DNA of 64,000 nucleotides from Perlabentimonas gracilis (GTDB taxonomy: Bacteria > Bacteroidota > Bacteroidia > Bacteroidales > Tenuifilaceae): positions 121,404 to 185,403 of the forward strand of contig NZ_JAANIG010000003.1 of assembly GCF_011174675.1 (NCBI RefSeq), given 5' to 3'. The notes below the pieces were generated by a model. That model had not been told where the DNA came from and did no database searches. It saw nothing but the letters and a program-made list of their open reading frames with translations. Position 1 is the first letter of the stretch. Each line of letters begins with the position of its first letter. Positions 47,674 through 56,634 of the stretch are shown in pieces. The position numbers and the translations under genes were made by a program.

Positions 47674-50600
47674 TTACATCTTCACCATACGGCGAACTAC
47701 CCGCTGGCCGGTACTATCCTCTAGAATAACTAGGTAAACACCATCCCTTAGGCTGCTGGTATTGATGTGGGTTTCGCCGTTAAGGGTTACGGCCATCACC
47801 TGCTTACCTATAATATCGGTGATAATCACCCGCGCCGCCGACTCGGCATTGGCAATGCTTATGGTGTTGGTAAATGGGTTGGGGTAAACCCTTACGCCAC
47901 CCAGCGCAAGCGAGGGCACGCTGGTTATCACCTCGAACTCCACGGTGACGTTGGTATTGGCATTGAGGCCAGTAAGGGTATAGGTAATGTCGGTATTGCC
48001 GGCAATTGGATCGTCGTTTACACTCCACTCCTTCACCCTGTACCCATCGTTGGGGCTGGCGGTAAAGATTATGGTGCTGCCCTCCTCCACCTCGTCGCCC
48101 GAAGCTATGCTAAAGGTATTTACCGTTGCGCCAAGGGTTCCGTTGGCATTACCATTTACCTCAACCACGCTAAACGATACGGTGTACATCACAGGAATCA
48201 CCTCCTCGAACTCAACGGTTACGGTGGCATTATCGTCGAGACTTGGGATTGTGTATTCGTTGCTGGTGTTGCCCTCAACGGCTTCGCCATTGTGTACCCA
48301 TTCCTTTACCCGGTAATGTGGTGCCGGATCGGCGCTAAACACAACCGTGCTGCCCACTGCAACCTCTTGTCCCGATACAATATCGAGCCCGTTGGCCGAA
48401 ACAACCAGATTGCCAAGGCCTGCCTTAACCGAGAATGTAACCGAATATTTTTCCTCTTCCTCCTCCACAAACTCTACCGTAACCACCACATCGTATGACA
48501 ATCCATTGATAGTGTACGTATTATCGGCAAACCCTGCTAATGGATCACCATTCAGGGTCCATACCTTTACCAGAAAACCTTCGTCGGGAGTGGCAACAAA
48601 TTCAACTACGCTACCCTCCTCCACCTCGACGCCCGAAGAAATACCAACACCATTTGCTGTTGCGGTAAGAGTTCCGTTATCGCCCACAACGGAGAAGGTA
48701 ACGGTAAAGGTCTCGGGTACTATTGGTTCGAACTCAACGGTCACCACCACATCGGCAGTAAGACTTGGTATGGTGTAGGTGTTGTCGGTAAACTCAGATA
48801 AGGGATCGCCATTTACAGTCCACTCCTTTATGGTGAAACCCACCTCTGGGGAAGCACTAAACACAATGGTGCTACCCGCCACAATATCATCGCCCGACGA
48901 TATGGGATTATCGTCTGCTGTAGCCGTAAGGGTCCCATTGCTTCCCTCCACCGAAAACGTAACCGTGTATGTGTCGGGCTCAATGGGTTCGAACTCCACA
49001 GTAACCGTAACGTCAGCATCGACACTTGGCACAACCAGCTCGTTGGATGTATTGTCGGCAACCACCTCGCTATTGAGCGTCCACTGTTTCACTTGGTAGC
49101 CATCGGCTGGGGTTGCGGTAAACACAATCTCACTGCCAATATCAACACTACTGCCAGAAGTAATTTCAACATCGTCCACCTTGGCGGTAATCTCCCCTTC
49201 GCCGAGCTTGGAGAAGGTAACTTGGAAGGAAGGTATTAAGTCCACAACTTCGACAGTAAACGTAGCATCATCACCCTCATCGAAGGCAATAATAAAATTG
49301 AAGGCATTCCCCTCGACTGCTCCATCAAAAGCCGAAGACATTATGGTAAGGGTGTTATCTTGTAATGTGAAATCGCTGCCCAACGAGAGTGGAGATCCAT
49401 CGAGAGTGACACTAGAAACTGAGGTAGCAACATTCCAAGTAATTGTGGTGGAAATATCCTTAGGATCGTAAAGATTGAACTGAGCAGTGGTGGGACTAAT
49501 AGTAGCTGACTCGGGCAAGGTTATTGAAAAATCGCGGAAGCGAGTTCGCCCTGTACCACTCGTCATCTGCAATTTAAACCGGCCGCTTGTAACATTGTAC
49601 ACATCTGTTACATCAAGGGCAAAGTTATGGATCTCGTAGTCGGGATCCGAAGCGGTTACTTGGAATGTCTCAACCACATCATAATCGGCACCATCATTTG
49701 ATGAGACTAATAATGATAGCTCTCGGCCCGAACCAGTGCCCCAAGTTGCAGTTGAAAACTCAAATTGAAGTATATCGTAAGGCGTAAAATCAATTGATGG
49801 TGATTCAACAAAGCCATTGATATCTATTTGCAGATAGGGTTCTGAAATCTCCTGAATAGTAGCATTTTCTATATGAAAACCTTGGTCAATTGCCAAATCG
49901 ACATCAACCTGCGATCGAAAGTTATTTATATACGGAATAGTAAATGCCTCAACCACCCTACCTGAAAGCGATACTGTTTTAGCATCCTCCTCGGCTACAC
50001 CACCGCCATAAACCTCGACATCTCCATTGAATTCGCCAACAGGAAGCCCCTGGGCTAGTCTAACCCAAATACTAATAGCACTACCATCATAATCGGTAAG
50101 GGTTAGGGATGAACCATATACGCCTACCTCACTTTCTGAAACCTCAAAATCTGTGGGTGCTGTAATGGTTACATCTGTTTCATCGAGGTTTGCGCCTGTA
50201 ATTTCGAAAGGCTTAGGCTGAGAGGGCCCGTTACCAACAACATATGTCATAACAGTTATTGAGACAGGGTTAACATTTAAATACGGATCATCAGTAGTAC
50301 CATACAAATGAATGTCATCAATGTTAATTTGCGCATCTCCTGCAATGTTTGTAAATTTAATTGTAAGGTTCTCAGCTGATGGAATTGTACCTTCAGTTAC
50401 CTCAATTAACCTCCAGTTTGTTGTTCCAGAACCTGTTGGTTGGGGTGGAAAACCAAGCAAGTTAAAGTTTTCTCCATCTTCACTTACCTCAATTCTAAGG
50501 TGTGTTGCGTCTGATGCAACTGTAGACTTTCTTAGACCAAACTCAAGTTTTATATCAGAAAAATTTGATGTGTTGATGTTTGAAATTATAAGGGTTGGGT

Positions 50601-50865
50601 CACCTGCATTCGTAAGAAATATATTTCTATTACCACTTGCACCATCATATCCAGAGGATGAATTGGTAGTTCTTGAATCTCCTGTACCAGAAAAATTTAA
50701 TTCAGGGTTATCAAAGTTAACTGCTGATATTGCTTTTGTACCTGTTTCAGGCTCATTAACATCCATTGTTTCTTTGAAAACACTTGTTTGCCCCCACCCC
50801 ACTAAACTCCAAAGGAGCATCATGGAGGTAAAGAATGTTGTAGTGAGTAGATGTTTTACTTTCAC
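47674..50865 (-). CDS. T9SS-secreted protein with five InlB-B-like repeats
   Basis: The 1063-aa protein starts with a signal peptide (MKVKHLLTTTFFTSMMLLWSLVGWGQ) nearly the same as that of the protein at 40020-44924. Residues about 30-540 are beta-rich modules with no family that I can name firmly. Five repeats of about 87 residues (about 548-982) then follow, each with the pattern YTVTFSV...GTLTA...GS.VFSA.P..GF.VKEWT.NG...TYTIPSL..DVVVTVEFE, the divergent InlB-B/Flg_new type. The last 80 residues are a T9SS type A sorting domain (VYPNPFTNTISI... GVYLVILEDSTGQRVVRRMVKM). It is exported to the cell surface or outside. Confidence 0.85.
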   Translation of the reverse strand: MKVKHLLTTTFFTSMMLLWSLVGWGQTSVFKETMDVNEPETGTKAISAVNFDNPELNFSGTGDSRTTNSSSGYDGASGNRNIFLTNAGDPTLIISNINTSNFSDIKLEFGLRKSTVASDATHLRIEVSEDGENFNLLGFPPQPTGSGTTNWRLIEVTEGTIPSAENLTIKFTNIAGDAQINIDDIHLYGTTDDPYLNVNPVSITVMTYVVGNGPSQPKPFEITGANLDETDVTITAPTDFEVSESEVGVYGSSLTLTDYDGSAISIWVRLAQGLPVGEFNGDVEVYGGGVAEEDAKTVSLSGRVVEAFTIPYINNFRSQVDVDLAIDQGFHIENATIQEISEPYLQIDINGFVESPSIDFTPYDILQFEFSTATWGTGSGRELSLLVSSNDGADYDVVETFQVTASDPDYEIHNFALDVTDVYNVTSGRFKLQMTSGTGRTRFRDFSITLPESATISPTTAQFNLYDPKDISTTITWNVATSVSSVTLDGSPLSLGSDFTLQDNTLTIMSSAFDGAVEGNAFNFIIAFDEGDDATFTVEVVDLIPSFQVTFSKLGEGEITAKVDDVEITSGSSVDIGSEIVFTATPADGYQVKQWTLNSEVVADNTSNELVVPSVDADVTVTVEFEPIEPDTYTVTFSVEGSNGTLTATADDNPISSGDDIVAGSTIVFSASPEVGFTIKEWTVNGDPLSEFTDNTYTIPSLTADVVVTVEFEPIVPETFTVTFSVVGDNGTLTATANGVGISSGVEVEEGSVVEFVATPDEGFLVKVWTLNGDPLAGFADNTYTINGLSYDVVVTVEFVEEEEEKYSVTFSVKAGLGNLVVSANGLDIVSGQEVAVGSTVVFSADPAPHYRVKEWVHNGEAVEGNTSNEYTIPSLDDNATVTVEFEEVIPVMYTVSFSVVEVNGNANGTLGATVNTFSIASGDEVEEGSTIIFTASPNDGYRVKEWSVNDDPIAGNTDITYTLTGLNANTNVTVEFEVITSVPSLALGGVRVYPNPFTNTISIANAESAARVIITDIIGKQVMAVTLNGETHINTSSLRDGVYLVILEDSTGQRVVRRMVKM

Positions 50866-51095
50866 AATTGCTAGGTTTAGTTAGTATTATGTTTGTGGAC
50901 GTAATTTGCACTGCAAACCCTATCCGCATTGGTCTGCAATCGCCTTACAACATAAATGTTTTGCAAAATCGTTAAGGGAGGTCAATATATGGGGAATATT
51001 TTTTATAATCAAGAAGGGGGAGATAAATTTTGGTTGCGGGTTGAGGAGATGAGCGGTGAGCGGAGAGTGGTGAGTGGTGGGGGGCTTTTGGGTTT
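50866..51095. other. leader of the second T9SS gene and heptamer-like tract
   Basis: The segment nearest the gene (50866-51036) shares blocks with the leader of the first T9SS gene (44925-45105): CTAGGTTTAGTTAGTATTA, GGGAGGTCAA and an AATATTTTT(T)ATAATCAAG block. From about 51045 to 51090 a GAGCGGTGAG-type G-rich tract of short repeats begins. No gene is seen. Confidence 0.5.
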
Positions 51096-51602
51096 AAACG
51101 CTAAAGCGCAAAAACGCTAAGTGAAATAAATCCTCAGTGCGTCTCTGCGCCTTGGCGTGAGCTCTTTCTACAACGGCTTAACCAACACTCAGATATCCTC
51201 TGTGAACCTCATCAGCGGGGGTATTGTTGTGGTTGTTTTTAAACGCTAAAGCGCAAAAACGCTAAGAGAAATAAATCCTCAGTGCGTCTCTGCGCCTTGG
51301 CGTGAGCTCTTTCTACAACGGCTTAACCAACACTCAGATATCCTCTGTGAATCTCATCAGCGGGGGTATTGTTGTGGTTGGGTTTAAACGCTAAAGCGCA
51401 AAAACGCTAAGTGAAATAAATCCTCAGTGCGTCTCTGCGCCTTGGCGTGAGCTCTTTCTACAACGGCTTAACCAACACTCAGATATCCTCTGTGAATCTC
51501 ATCAGCGGGGGTATTGTTGTGGTTGGGTTTAAACGCTAAAGCGCAAAAACGCTAAGTGAAATAAATCCTCAGTGCGTCTCTGCGCCTTGGAGTGAGTTCT
51601 TT
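51096..51602. repeat. 145-bp tandem array derived from the tail of the adjacent AraC gene
   Basis: Unit starts AAACGCTAAAGCGC recur at 51096, 51241, 51386 and 51531, exactly 145 bp apart. The first three units are almost identical. The fourth is complete only to about 51602, where it becomes the 3' end of the AraC/GyrI gene. Reading the second half of units 1-3 on the minus strand gives RFTEDI, a stop, then VLVKPL and a stop, against RFTVDICVPVKPL and a stop in the real gene. Confidence 0.9.
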
Positions 51603-52538
51603 CTACAACGGTTTCACTGGTACGCAGATATCCACTGTGAACCTACCATCCTTTGGCTCCTCGGGGTACATCTCGAAGCAGGGCTTGTCGTCAGGCTGGT
51701 AGCCACTGCCGGGGAACCACACCCCGTATAGCCACTGCCACGCCTCGCCAAACTGCGTGGCATCCACCACAAAGCGAGCAATAACGTACCTTGCGGCCTC
51801 GAGTTCCATCTTGCCCACCTCGCCATCGACCTTAGTGTCCGGCGGAACGGTGATGCACACGCTCATCCGCAGCTTATCCTCCACGGTGATGTTAGGATCG
51901 TCATGGTAAATAATCAACGATTTAAAATCGGGGCCACCGATCAGGTTCCGAGGGCCAGCCCAGGTGAAGAGTTGGTTCCACAGCCTTTCGAACAACTTAT
52001 CGTCGCCCTGGTAGGGGCCAATGTGGCGGATGTAGGCCACTGTCATTTTTGGGAGATCCTTAATCTCCACGCTTTTGTTTAGCTCCATATTAGCTTTCCA
52101 TTTAATTGTTTTGGATTCGAAACAAAAGTACGTGGATGGCCGCTCAGAAGCTTGCCGATTATTGCTATCCATTTGACTAAAATTGCTATCCTTGCCCTTT
52201 GCCTGTCGATACTGACTTGCCGATACCCCGAAGTAGCTCTTGAAATTGCGCGAAAAGATTGACAGATCGGTAAACCCAACCTTTTGGGCAATCTCCGAGA
52301 TGCTCTCGTTAGCAGGCGATACAAGCAGCGTTGCAGCCCGCTCTACCCTAACACGGGTAATGAACTGGAATGGCGTTTCGCCCACCACGCCATAGAATAT
52401 TCGGTTAAAATGGTATTTCGAGAAGTCGGCCACTCCAGCCAGCTCCTGCAGGGTGAATTGGTTGCCGAGGTTCGATTCGATGTAATCGAACGCCCTGTTT
52501 ATTCGGGCGATATACTCATTTTGGGTAATGCTTGCCAT
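51603..52538 (-). CDS. AraC-family regulator with GyrI-like effector domain
   Basis: The 311-aa protein has a double helix-turn-helix AraC DNA-binding domain at the N-terminus (about 8-105; ADFSKYHFNRIFYGVVGETPFQF, and FTDLSIFSRNFKSYFG). A GyrI-like ligand-binding domain follows (about 145-311; KMTVAYIRHIGPYQGDDKLFERLW). Members bind small hydrophobic drugs or metabolites and regulate nearby export or detoxification genes; the target here is not clear. Its 3' tail is the source or relative of the 145-bp tandem array that follows directly. The tail of this gene differs from the tail remnants in that array. Confidence 0.9.
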   Translation of the reverse strand: MASITQNEYIARINRAFDYIESNLGNQFTLQELAGVADFSKYHFNRIFYGVVGETPFQFITRVRVERAATLLVSPANESISEIAQKVGFTDLSIFSRNFKSYFGVSASQYRQAKGKDSNFSQMDSNNRQASERPSTYFCFESKTIKWKANMELNKSVEIKDLPKMTVAYIRHIGPYQGDDKLFERLWNQLFTWAGPRNLIGGPDFKSLIIYHDDPNITVEDKLRMSVCITVPPDTKVDGEVGKMELEAARYVIARFVVDATQFGEAWQWLYGVWFPGSGYQPDDKPCFEMYPEEPKDGRFTVDICVPVKPL

Positions 52539-52703
52539 GGGGGAAAAGGGTGTTCTTGATTAATATACAACGATAGCTTTTTGAATAAGCACAAAAACAG
52601 TTGTAGGTTTAACTATACTATTCTAATACACCTTCAGGTGGACCATAGTGATGGAGAATGACATTCGAAAGTTATCTCCCAGCCACAGGATAAAACTACA
52701 AAA

Positions 52704-52733
52704 AAACCCGACTGGGTTACACCAATCGGGTTT
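52704..52733 (-). terminator. terminator of the aldehyde oxidoreductase gene
   Basis: AAACCCGACTGG and CCAATCGGGTTT form a 12-bp hairpin (one G-T type pair) with a 6-nt loop and a T-run on the minus strand, 20 bp after the stop codon. Confidence 0.8.
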
Positions 52734-52753
52734 AAAAAACTATTTCGGCCAAA

Positions 52754-54910
52754 CTACTGAAGTGGAGTAATCACCTCAATAAGCTCTGGAAGATCCATTT
52801 TGATGTTCTTAAGGTGCTCAATGGTTGGAACGCCATTGGGGGTCCATCCACGACGCTTGTACACTGCGTCAAGAAGCTGCTCGTAGCGATCCTCACGATA
52901 CTTACGCATGGCGGTAATCTTCTCATCGGTGCTCATGTTGGTTGGGTCGATACCCACCAGTTCCTTAAGCTGCTTGTCGTAACGCTCCTGGCGGCTCTCG
53001 TACTCCTCGCGGGTAACAGGGCCAGCGGCACGGTATGGCTGTGCATCGTGCTTACGCAATCCGAATCCTCGGCGAATATTGAAGATACGCTGGAAGTTGT
53101 ACACGCGCTCACTCTGGGTAATCATCTCCTCCTTGGAGAAAGGCTGTCCGGTTACACCTTTATATATCTCAACGTAGTTGTTTACGTGACCAGGAATTTT
53201 GTGCGGCTCGTCGTGCTCGGCGTTATCCTTTGGCACCACGTCGTTCCATGGCAGCTTGCAAAGCCCCTGCAGTCCGAACCAAGTACGGAACATTGGGAAG
53301 TAGTGAAGCGCCTCGGCCTTATCCTCGAACGAAGGCAGCTGGTTGTTCACCATGTCCATGAAGATAAGCCAAGCCTCGTCGTGCTGTGGGCCCTTGTTGG
53401 TCATGGCGTATCCGCCCTGCTGTGCAAGCGACTCTTTTGAAACGTACTGCGAGTACTCAAGCCCCTTGTTCTCCATTCCTATATCGTTAAGGAACTTCTC
53501 GTCGGCACCAAAGTGCTTAATGAAATGCTCCTTCATCTTGCGAACGCCCTGTCCAACGATTAAGCCAAAACCTTCGCCGCGAGCCAGCTGGTGCATAACC
53601 TCCATGGCATCCTCAAAGTTGCCGAAGTTAAGCTCCAGGCCACCGGTACGCTCCTTGTTAAGGATACCGTTCTCGTAGCACTCCATTACGAATGCCATAC
53701 AAGTACCCCAAGTGATGGTGCAAATACCGTAGGTATCGCAGTAGAAGTTACCCTCGATAATCTGCTCGGGGTCAAAGATACCAAGGTTTGAACCCAAACC
53801 AGCAACGGTTTCGTACTCGGGACCATCAACAATAACGGCATCGCCTTTGTATGGGCCAGTTTTAAGCACAAAATCGTCTACCCCCTTGGCACAGCTCATG
53901 GCGCAGCCAATCCAGCAACCATCTGGAACGTTCTGGGTAAAGTACTTATCGCGGAAAATATCGCTGTGGATTTTTTGTCCGTCAACCGAGCTACCAAACT
54001 TAAAGTTGTGGGTTGGCAGCAGGTCGTAGTCGTTCATCACGTTGGCGATGTTAGCAGTACCCTTCTTACGCATTTGGCACTGGTGGTCGTCGAGCTCGCG
54101 CATCTCCTGCTGGTAGGTACGTCCCACGGCAGTAATCTTCTCAAGGTCGGCCACGTTGTTAAGGTTACCCTTCACGCCATCGACCTTAGCCACAATGGCT
54201 TTAATCTTCTTATCGCGCATAACGGTACCAATACCGCCCCTACCCGCTTGCTTTAGGCGGATTTTCTTACGCTTCACATCGTAGAAGGTGAAGTTTACCA
54301 TACCAATTAGCGAGTGGTCGGCAGCAGCACCCATCGAAACGATACCGATGTTCTTGTAGTCTTTCTCATTATCGGCAAACACCTCCGATAGCTCCTCAGC
54401 AAGTATGTGAGAGTCGTTGGCAAAGCCAGGATCCTCGTAGATCTCAACATTATTGTTCTTGCCATCGATGTAAATAATTACATCCTTTTCGGCCTTGCCT
54501 TGCAGTTCAAGCGCATCGAAACCAGAGAACTTAAGGAATGGGCCAAAGAAGCCACCTACGTTCGAGTCCATTACAGAATCGGTTTGGGGCGAAAGGCTAA
54601 CCAGTAGCGATTTACCAGCACCAGAGTACTGAGTAATACCCCCAATGGGGCCTGAGCTGATGATAACCTCGTTCTCAGGATCGTTCCACTTGGTGGTTGG
54701 GGTAGTAGCATCCCAAAGCAGGCGTAGGCCGTAGCCCTTGCCACCCACAAATTTCTCCTTCATCTGTGCTGGTACATCCTTCTCCTTAATAGCAGCATCG
54801 CCCACATTGATGTAAAGAATTTTGTCGGTATAGCCCCTGTAGAGCTCCTTTTTGTTGTATTGCCAAGCGTTCAACTTTTTGGCTTTGGCAAACAAATCCT
54901 TAGCATTCAT
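52754..54910 (-). CDS. aldehyde:ferredoxin oxidoreductase (tungsten-bispyranopterin family)
   Basis: The 718-aa protein matches the AOR family along its length: N-terminal beta domain with GGKGYGLRLLWD and GPIGGITQYSGAGKS, pterin-binding regions DSNVGGFFGPFLKFSGFD and RGGIGTVMRDKKIKAI, and the late motif PEYETVAGLGSNLGI. The usual [4Fe-4S] ligands are placed as Cys332, Cys336, Cys340 and Cys551; the spacing of the first three is CxxxCxxxC where the classic enzymes have CxxCxxxC. The family oxidises aldehydes to acids with ferredoxin. A single gene with its own terminator; a membrane-anchored AraC regulator lies upstream on the same strand. Confidence 0.85.
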   Translation of the reverse strand: MNAKDLFAKAKKLNAWQYNKKELYRGYTDKILYINVGDAAIKEKDVPAQMKEKFVGGKGYGLRLLWDATTPTTKWNDPENEVIISSGPIGGITQYSGAGKSLLVSLSPQTDSVMDSNVGGFFGPFLKFSGFDALELQGKAEKDVIIYIDGKNNNVEIYEDPGFANDSHILAEELSEVFADNEKDYKNIGIVSMGAAADHSLIGMVNFTFYDVKRKKIRLKQAGRGGIGTVMRDKKIKAIVAKVDGVKGNLNNVADLEKITAVGRTYQQEMRELDDHQCQMRKKGTANIANVMNDYDLLPTHNFKFGSSVDGQKIHSDIFRDKYFTQNVPDGCWIGCAMSCAKGVDDFVLKTGPYKGDAVIVDGPEYETVAGLGSNLGIFDPEQIIEGNFYCDTYGICTITWGTCMAFVMECYENGILNKERTGGLELNFGNFEDAMEVMHQLARGEGFGLIVGQGVRKMKEHFIKHFGADEKFLNDIGMENKGLEYSQYVSKESLAQQGGYAMTNKGPQHDEAWLIFMDMVNNQLPSFEDKAEALHYFPMFRTWFGLQGLCKLPWNDVVPKDNAEHDEPHKIPGHVNNYVEIYKGVTGQPFSKEEMITQSERVYNFQRIFNIRRGFGLRKHDAQPYRAAGPVTREEYESRQERYDKQLKELVGIDPTNMSTDEKITAMRKYREDRYEQLLDAVYKRRGWTPNGVPTIEHLKNIKMDLPELIEVITPLQ

Positions 54911-55199
54911 ACGCGGATATTTTTGTTAGTTAATAATTTTCAATCTCTTTATGTGGGTAAAGTTATGAAATAAAAGGCGGGTTGTAAAATGACGATTATC
55001 AATATGTAAGCCTTTGCATAATGGGTTTCTATGGGTTTTACCAGAGGCTGCGCAGGGGTTTTGAGCAAGGCACATCAATTACCCTCAACGATTGGCAAAA
55101 TTTCGGCAAATGGCACCAAGCCGCTATATTGATGTTTAAAAACACAGTAACCAATGCTATTTGAGCCACCCCATAAGGTGCTGCAGTGCAAAAACCAAT

Positions 55200-56327
55200 T
55201 TAGCTTTGCCCCATCTGCTTGCGGTATTGACCCACCGAAAGGCCCTCGCTAGACTGGAATGCTCGGTGCAGGGAGCTTGCCGAGCCAAAGCCTGCCAACT
55301 CGGCAATTTGCTGATTGGTAAGGTTTGGGTTACTTTGGATTAGCGCCTTGGCATGATTGATACGGTAAAAGTTTACATGCGCACAGAAGTTTCGGCCATA
55401 CTCGGTATTGATAGCATTGGAAACGTATGTGCGGTTCGTTCCTAGCATGGAGCTAACATCCCATATTTTAAGGTCGGGGTTCTTGTAAACCTTTTCCTTC
55501 TCAAAAAGATTATCGAGCTTAGCCTTTATCCGCTGGGGAGGCTTCCCCTCATTGTTCAAGTCAGGGGCGTTTTCAATCTCGGTAAAAATTGCTCTCTGGC
55601 TGTTGCCCAGCAAGCCAACAAAGAAAAGCATTACGGTAAAAACAATGGAAGGGATTATTAGCAGGTAGGTGTTCTCAAGAAATGTGTTACGCCCCAACAC
55701 GGCAAGGGCTGCGCTAGAGACAGAGGTTAGCGCAAAGCAGATGTTGAAAAACTGAAGCCAATTAAGCTTCCTATCCTCCATGTTGGAGTAGTAATCCTGT
55801 ATTCTTAGGTTATTACTACGGATTAATGTAAAGCTATAGCCAAGGTAAAACACGGTTTGGAACAAAAAGGTAAGCCTACCAATTACGTACAGGATAAACA
55901 TGGCCTCATGCATTGCGGTGGAGGGTCTTTTGCCCTGCACCAAAATATCGGAGATAAACTCAACACCATGCTCTTTGCCCATAGCGATATACCCAACACC
56001 GGTAAGTAAAAATAGTGTGAATGGTGCAATGAGAAACCTAAGGTGCTTCTTTATGCTAAAGTGGGAATCGACCGTAAGCAAACGCACATAGATGTGGTAC
56101 ATTGGGTACACCAACAGATAGGCAAGGGTATAAATGCTATCGAGATAGAAATAAACCTCTAGCTGCTGAGTAAAGTAGAAGTAGTGCGATATATACACCC
56201 ATGAAGCCACAAGCATAAACCATCCCAAAAAAACCTTAGGCTGGTGCGCATCTCGCTTATAAGTATTAAGGACAATAGCCCAAAAAAGTGTGACGTAAAT
56301 GGGATTGAGTAAAAGAATTTCGACCAT
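55200..56327 (-). CDS. membrane-anchored AraC-family regulator
   Basis: The 375-aa protein has seven membrane segments (about 8-230), a linker with an acidic/basic stretch (ENAPDLNNEGKPPQRIKAKLDNLFEKEK) and a C-terminal AraC DNA-binding domain (about 275-375; DVSSMLGTNRTYVSNAIN and QQIAELAGFGSASSLHRAF). Such 7TM-AraC proteins of Bacteroidota are thought to sense a signal in or across the inner membrane and regulate nearby genes. It lies 289 bp upstream of the aldehyde oxidoreductase gene on the same strand, a plausible target. Two TAnnTTTG-type boxes lie at 56358-56365 and 56377-56384 on the minus strand. Confidence 0.85.
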   Translation of the reverse strand: MVEILLLNPIYVTLFWAIVLNTYKRDAHQPKVFLGWFMLVASWVYISHYFYFTQQLEVYFYLDSIYTLAYLLVYPMYHIYVRLLTVDSHFSIKKHLRFLIAPFTLFLLTGVGYIAMGKEHGVEFISDILVQGKRPSTAMHEAMFILYVIGRLTFLFQTVFYLGYSFTLIRSNNLRIQDYYSNMEDRKLNWLQFFNICFALTSVSSAALAVLGRNTFLENTYLLIIPSIVFTVMLFFVGLLGNSQRAIFTEIENAPDLNNEGKPPQRIKAKLDNLFEKEKVYKNPDLKIWDVSSMLGTNRTYVSNAINTEYGRNFCAHVNFYRINHAKALIQSNPNLTNQQIAELAGFGSASSLHRAFQSSEGLSVGQYRKQMGQS

Positions 56328-56634
56328 GCTTTTTAAGAAAAACTGTTGATTTTATATCAAAGATAGCAAACCTTATCAAAATTAATAGATTTAAAGAACC
56401 GATCATCCCGCAATTTTTGACATTAACTTTTTACAAGCAATACCCATTGACTTCTTAACTATTGACTGCTTTTGATGTTAAGCAGTATGGGAATAAAAAC
56501 TAAAATTTCATACTTTTGATGAGTCACAATTAATCTTACACCAATCTGTTATACCATAAAACTGTTTGTATTTTTTGGAATGCCGCTTGGTGTTGATAAG
56601 ATTAAACGCACTATAAACCTTTGACTAAAAGCAT
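56328..56634. other. intergenic region between divergent genes
   Basis: No gene is seen. It holds -7-like boxes for the 7TM-AraC gene near 56358-56384. The AT-rich 120 bp before the PorE-like gene show no clear TAnnTTTG box. Confidence 0.4.

Noticed and set aside
47767..48498. 243-aa open frame on the plus strand, opposite the T9SS protein
   Set aside because: It is the complement of the InlB-B-like repeat region, and its G- and H-rich pattern mirrors those repeats. No start region or neighbour supports it.
50312..50884. 190-aa open frame on the plus strand at the 5' end of the T9SS gene
   Set aside because: It lies opposite a well-supported signal peptide and coding region and crosses the leader.
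51096..51602. CRISPR array
   Set aside because: The 145-bp units are joined directly without unique spacers, are too long for CRISPR repeats, and derive from a gene tail. No cas genes are present.
52814..53440. 208-aa open frame opposite the aldehyde oxidoreductase
   Set aside because: The minus strand encodes conserved AOR motifs throughout, so the opposite frame is a shadow.
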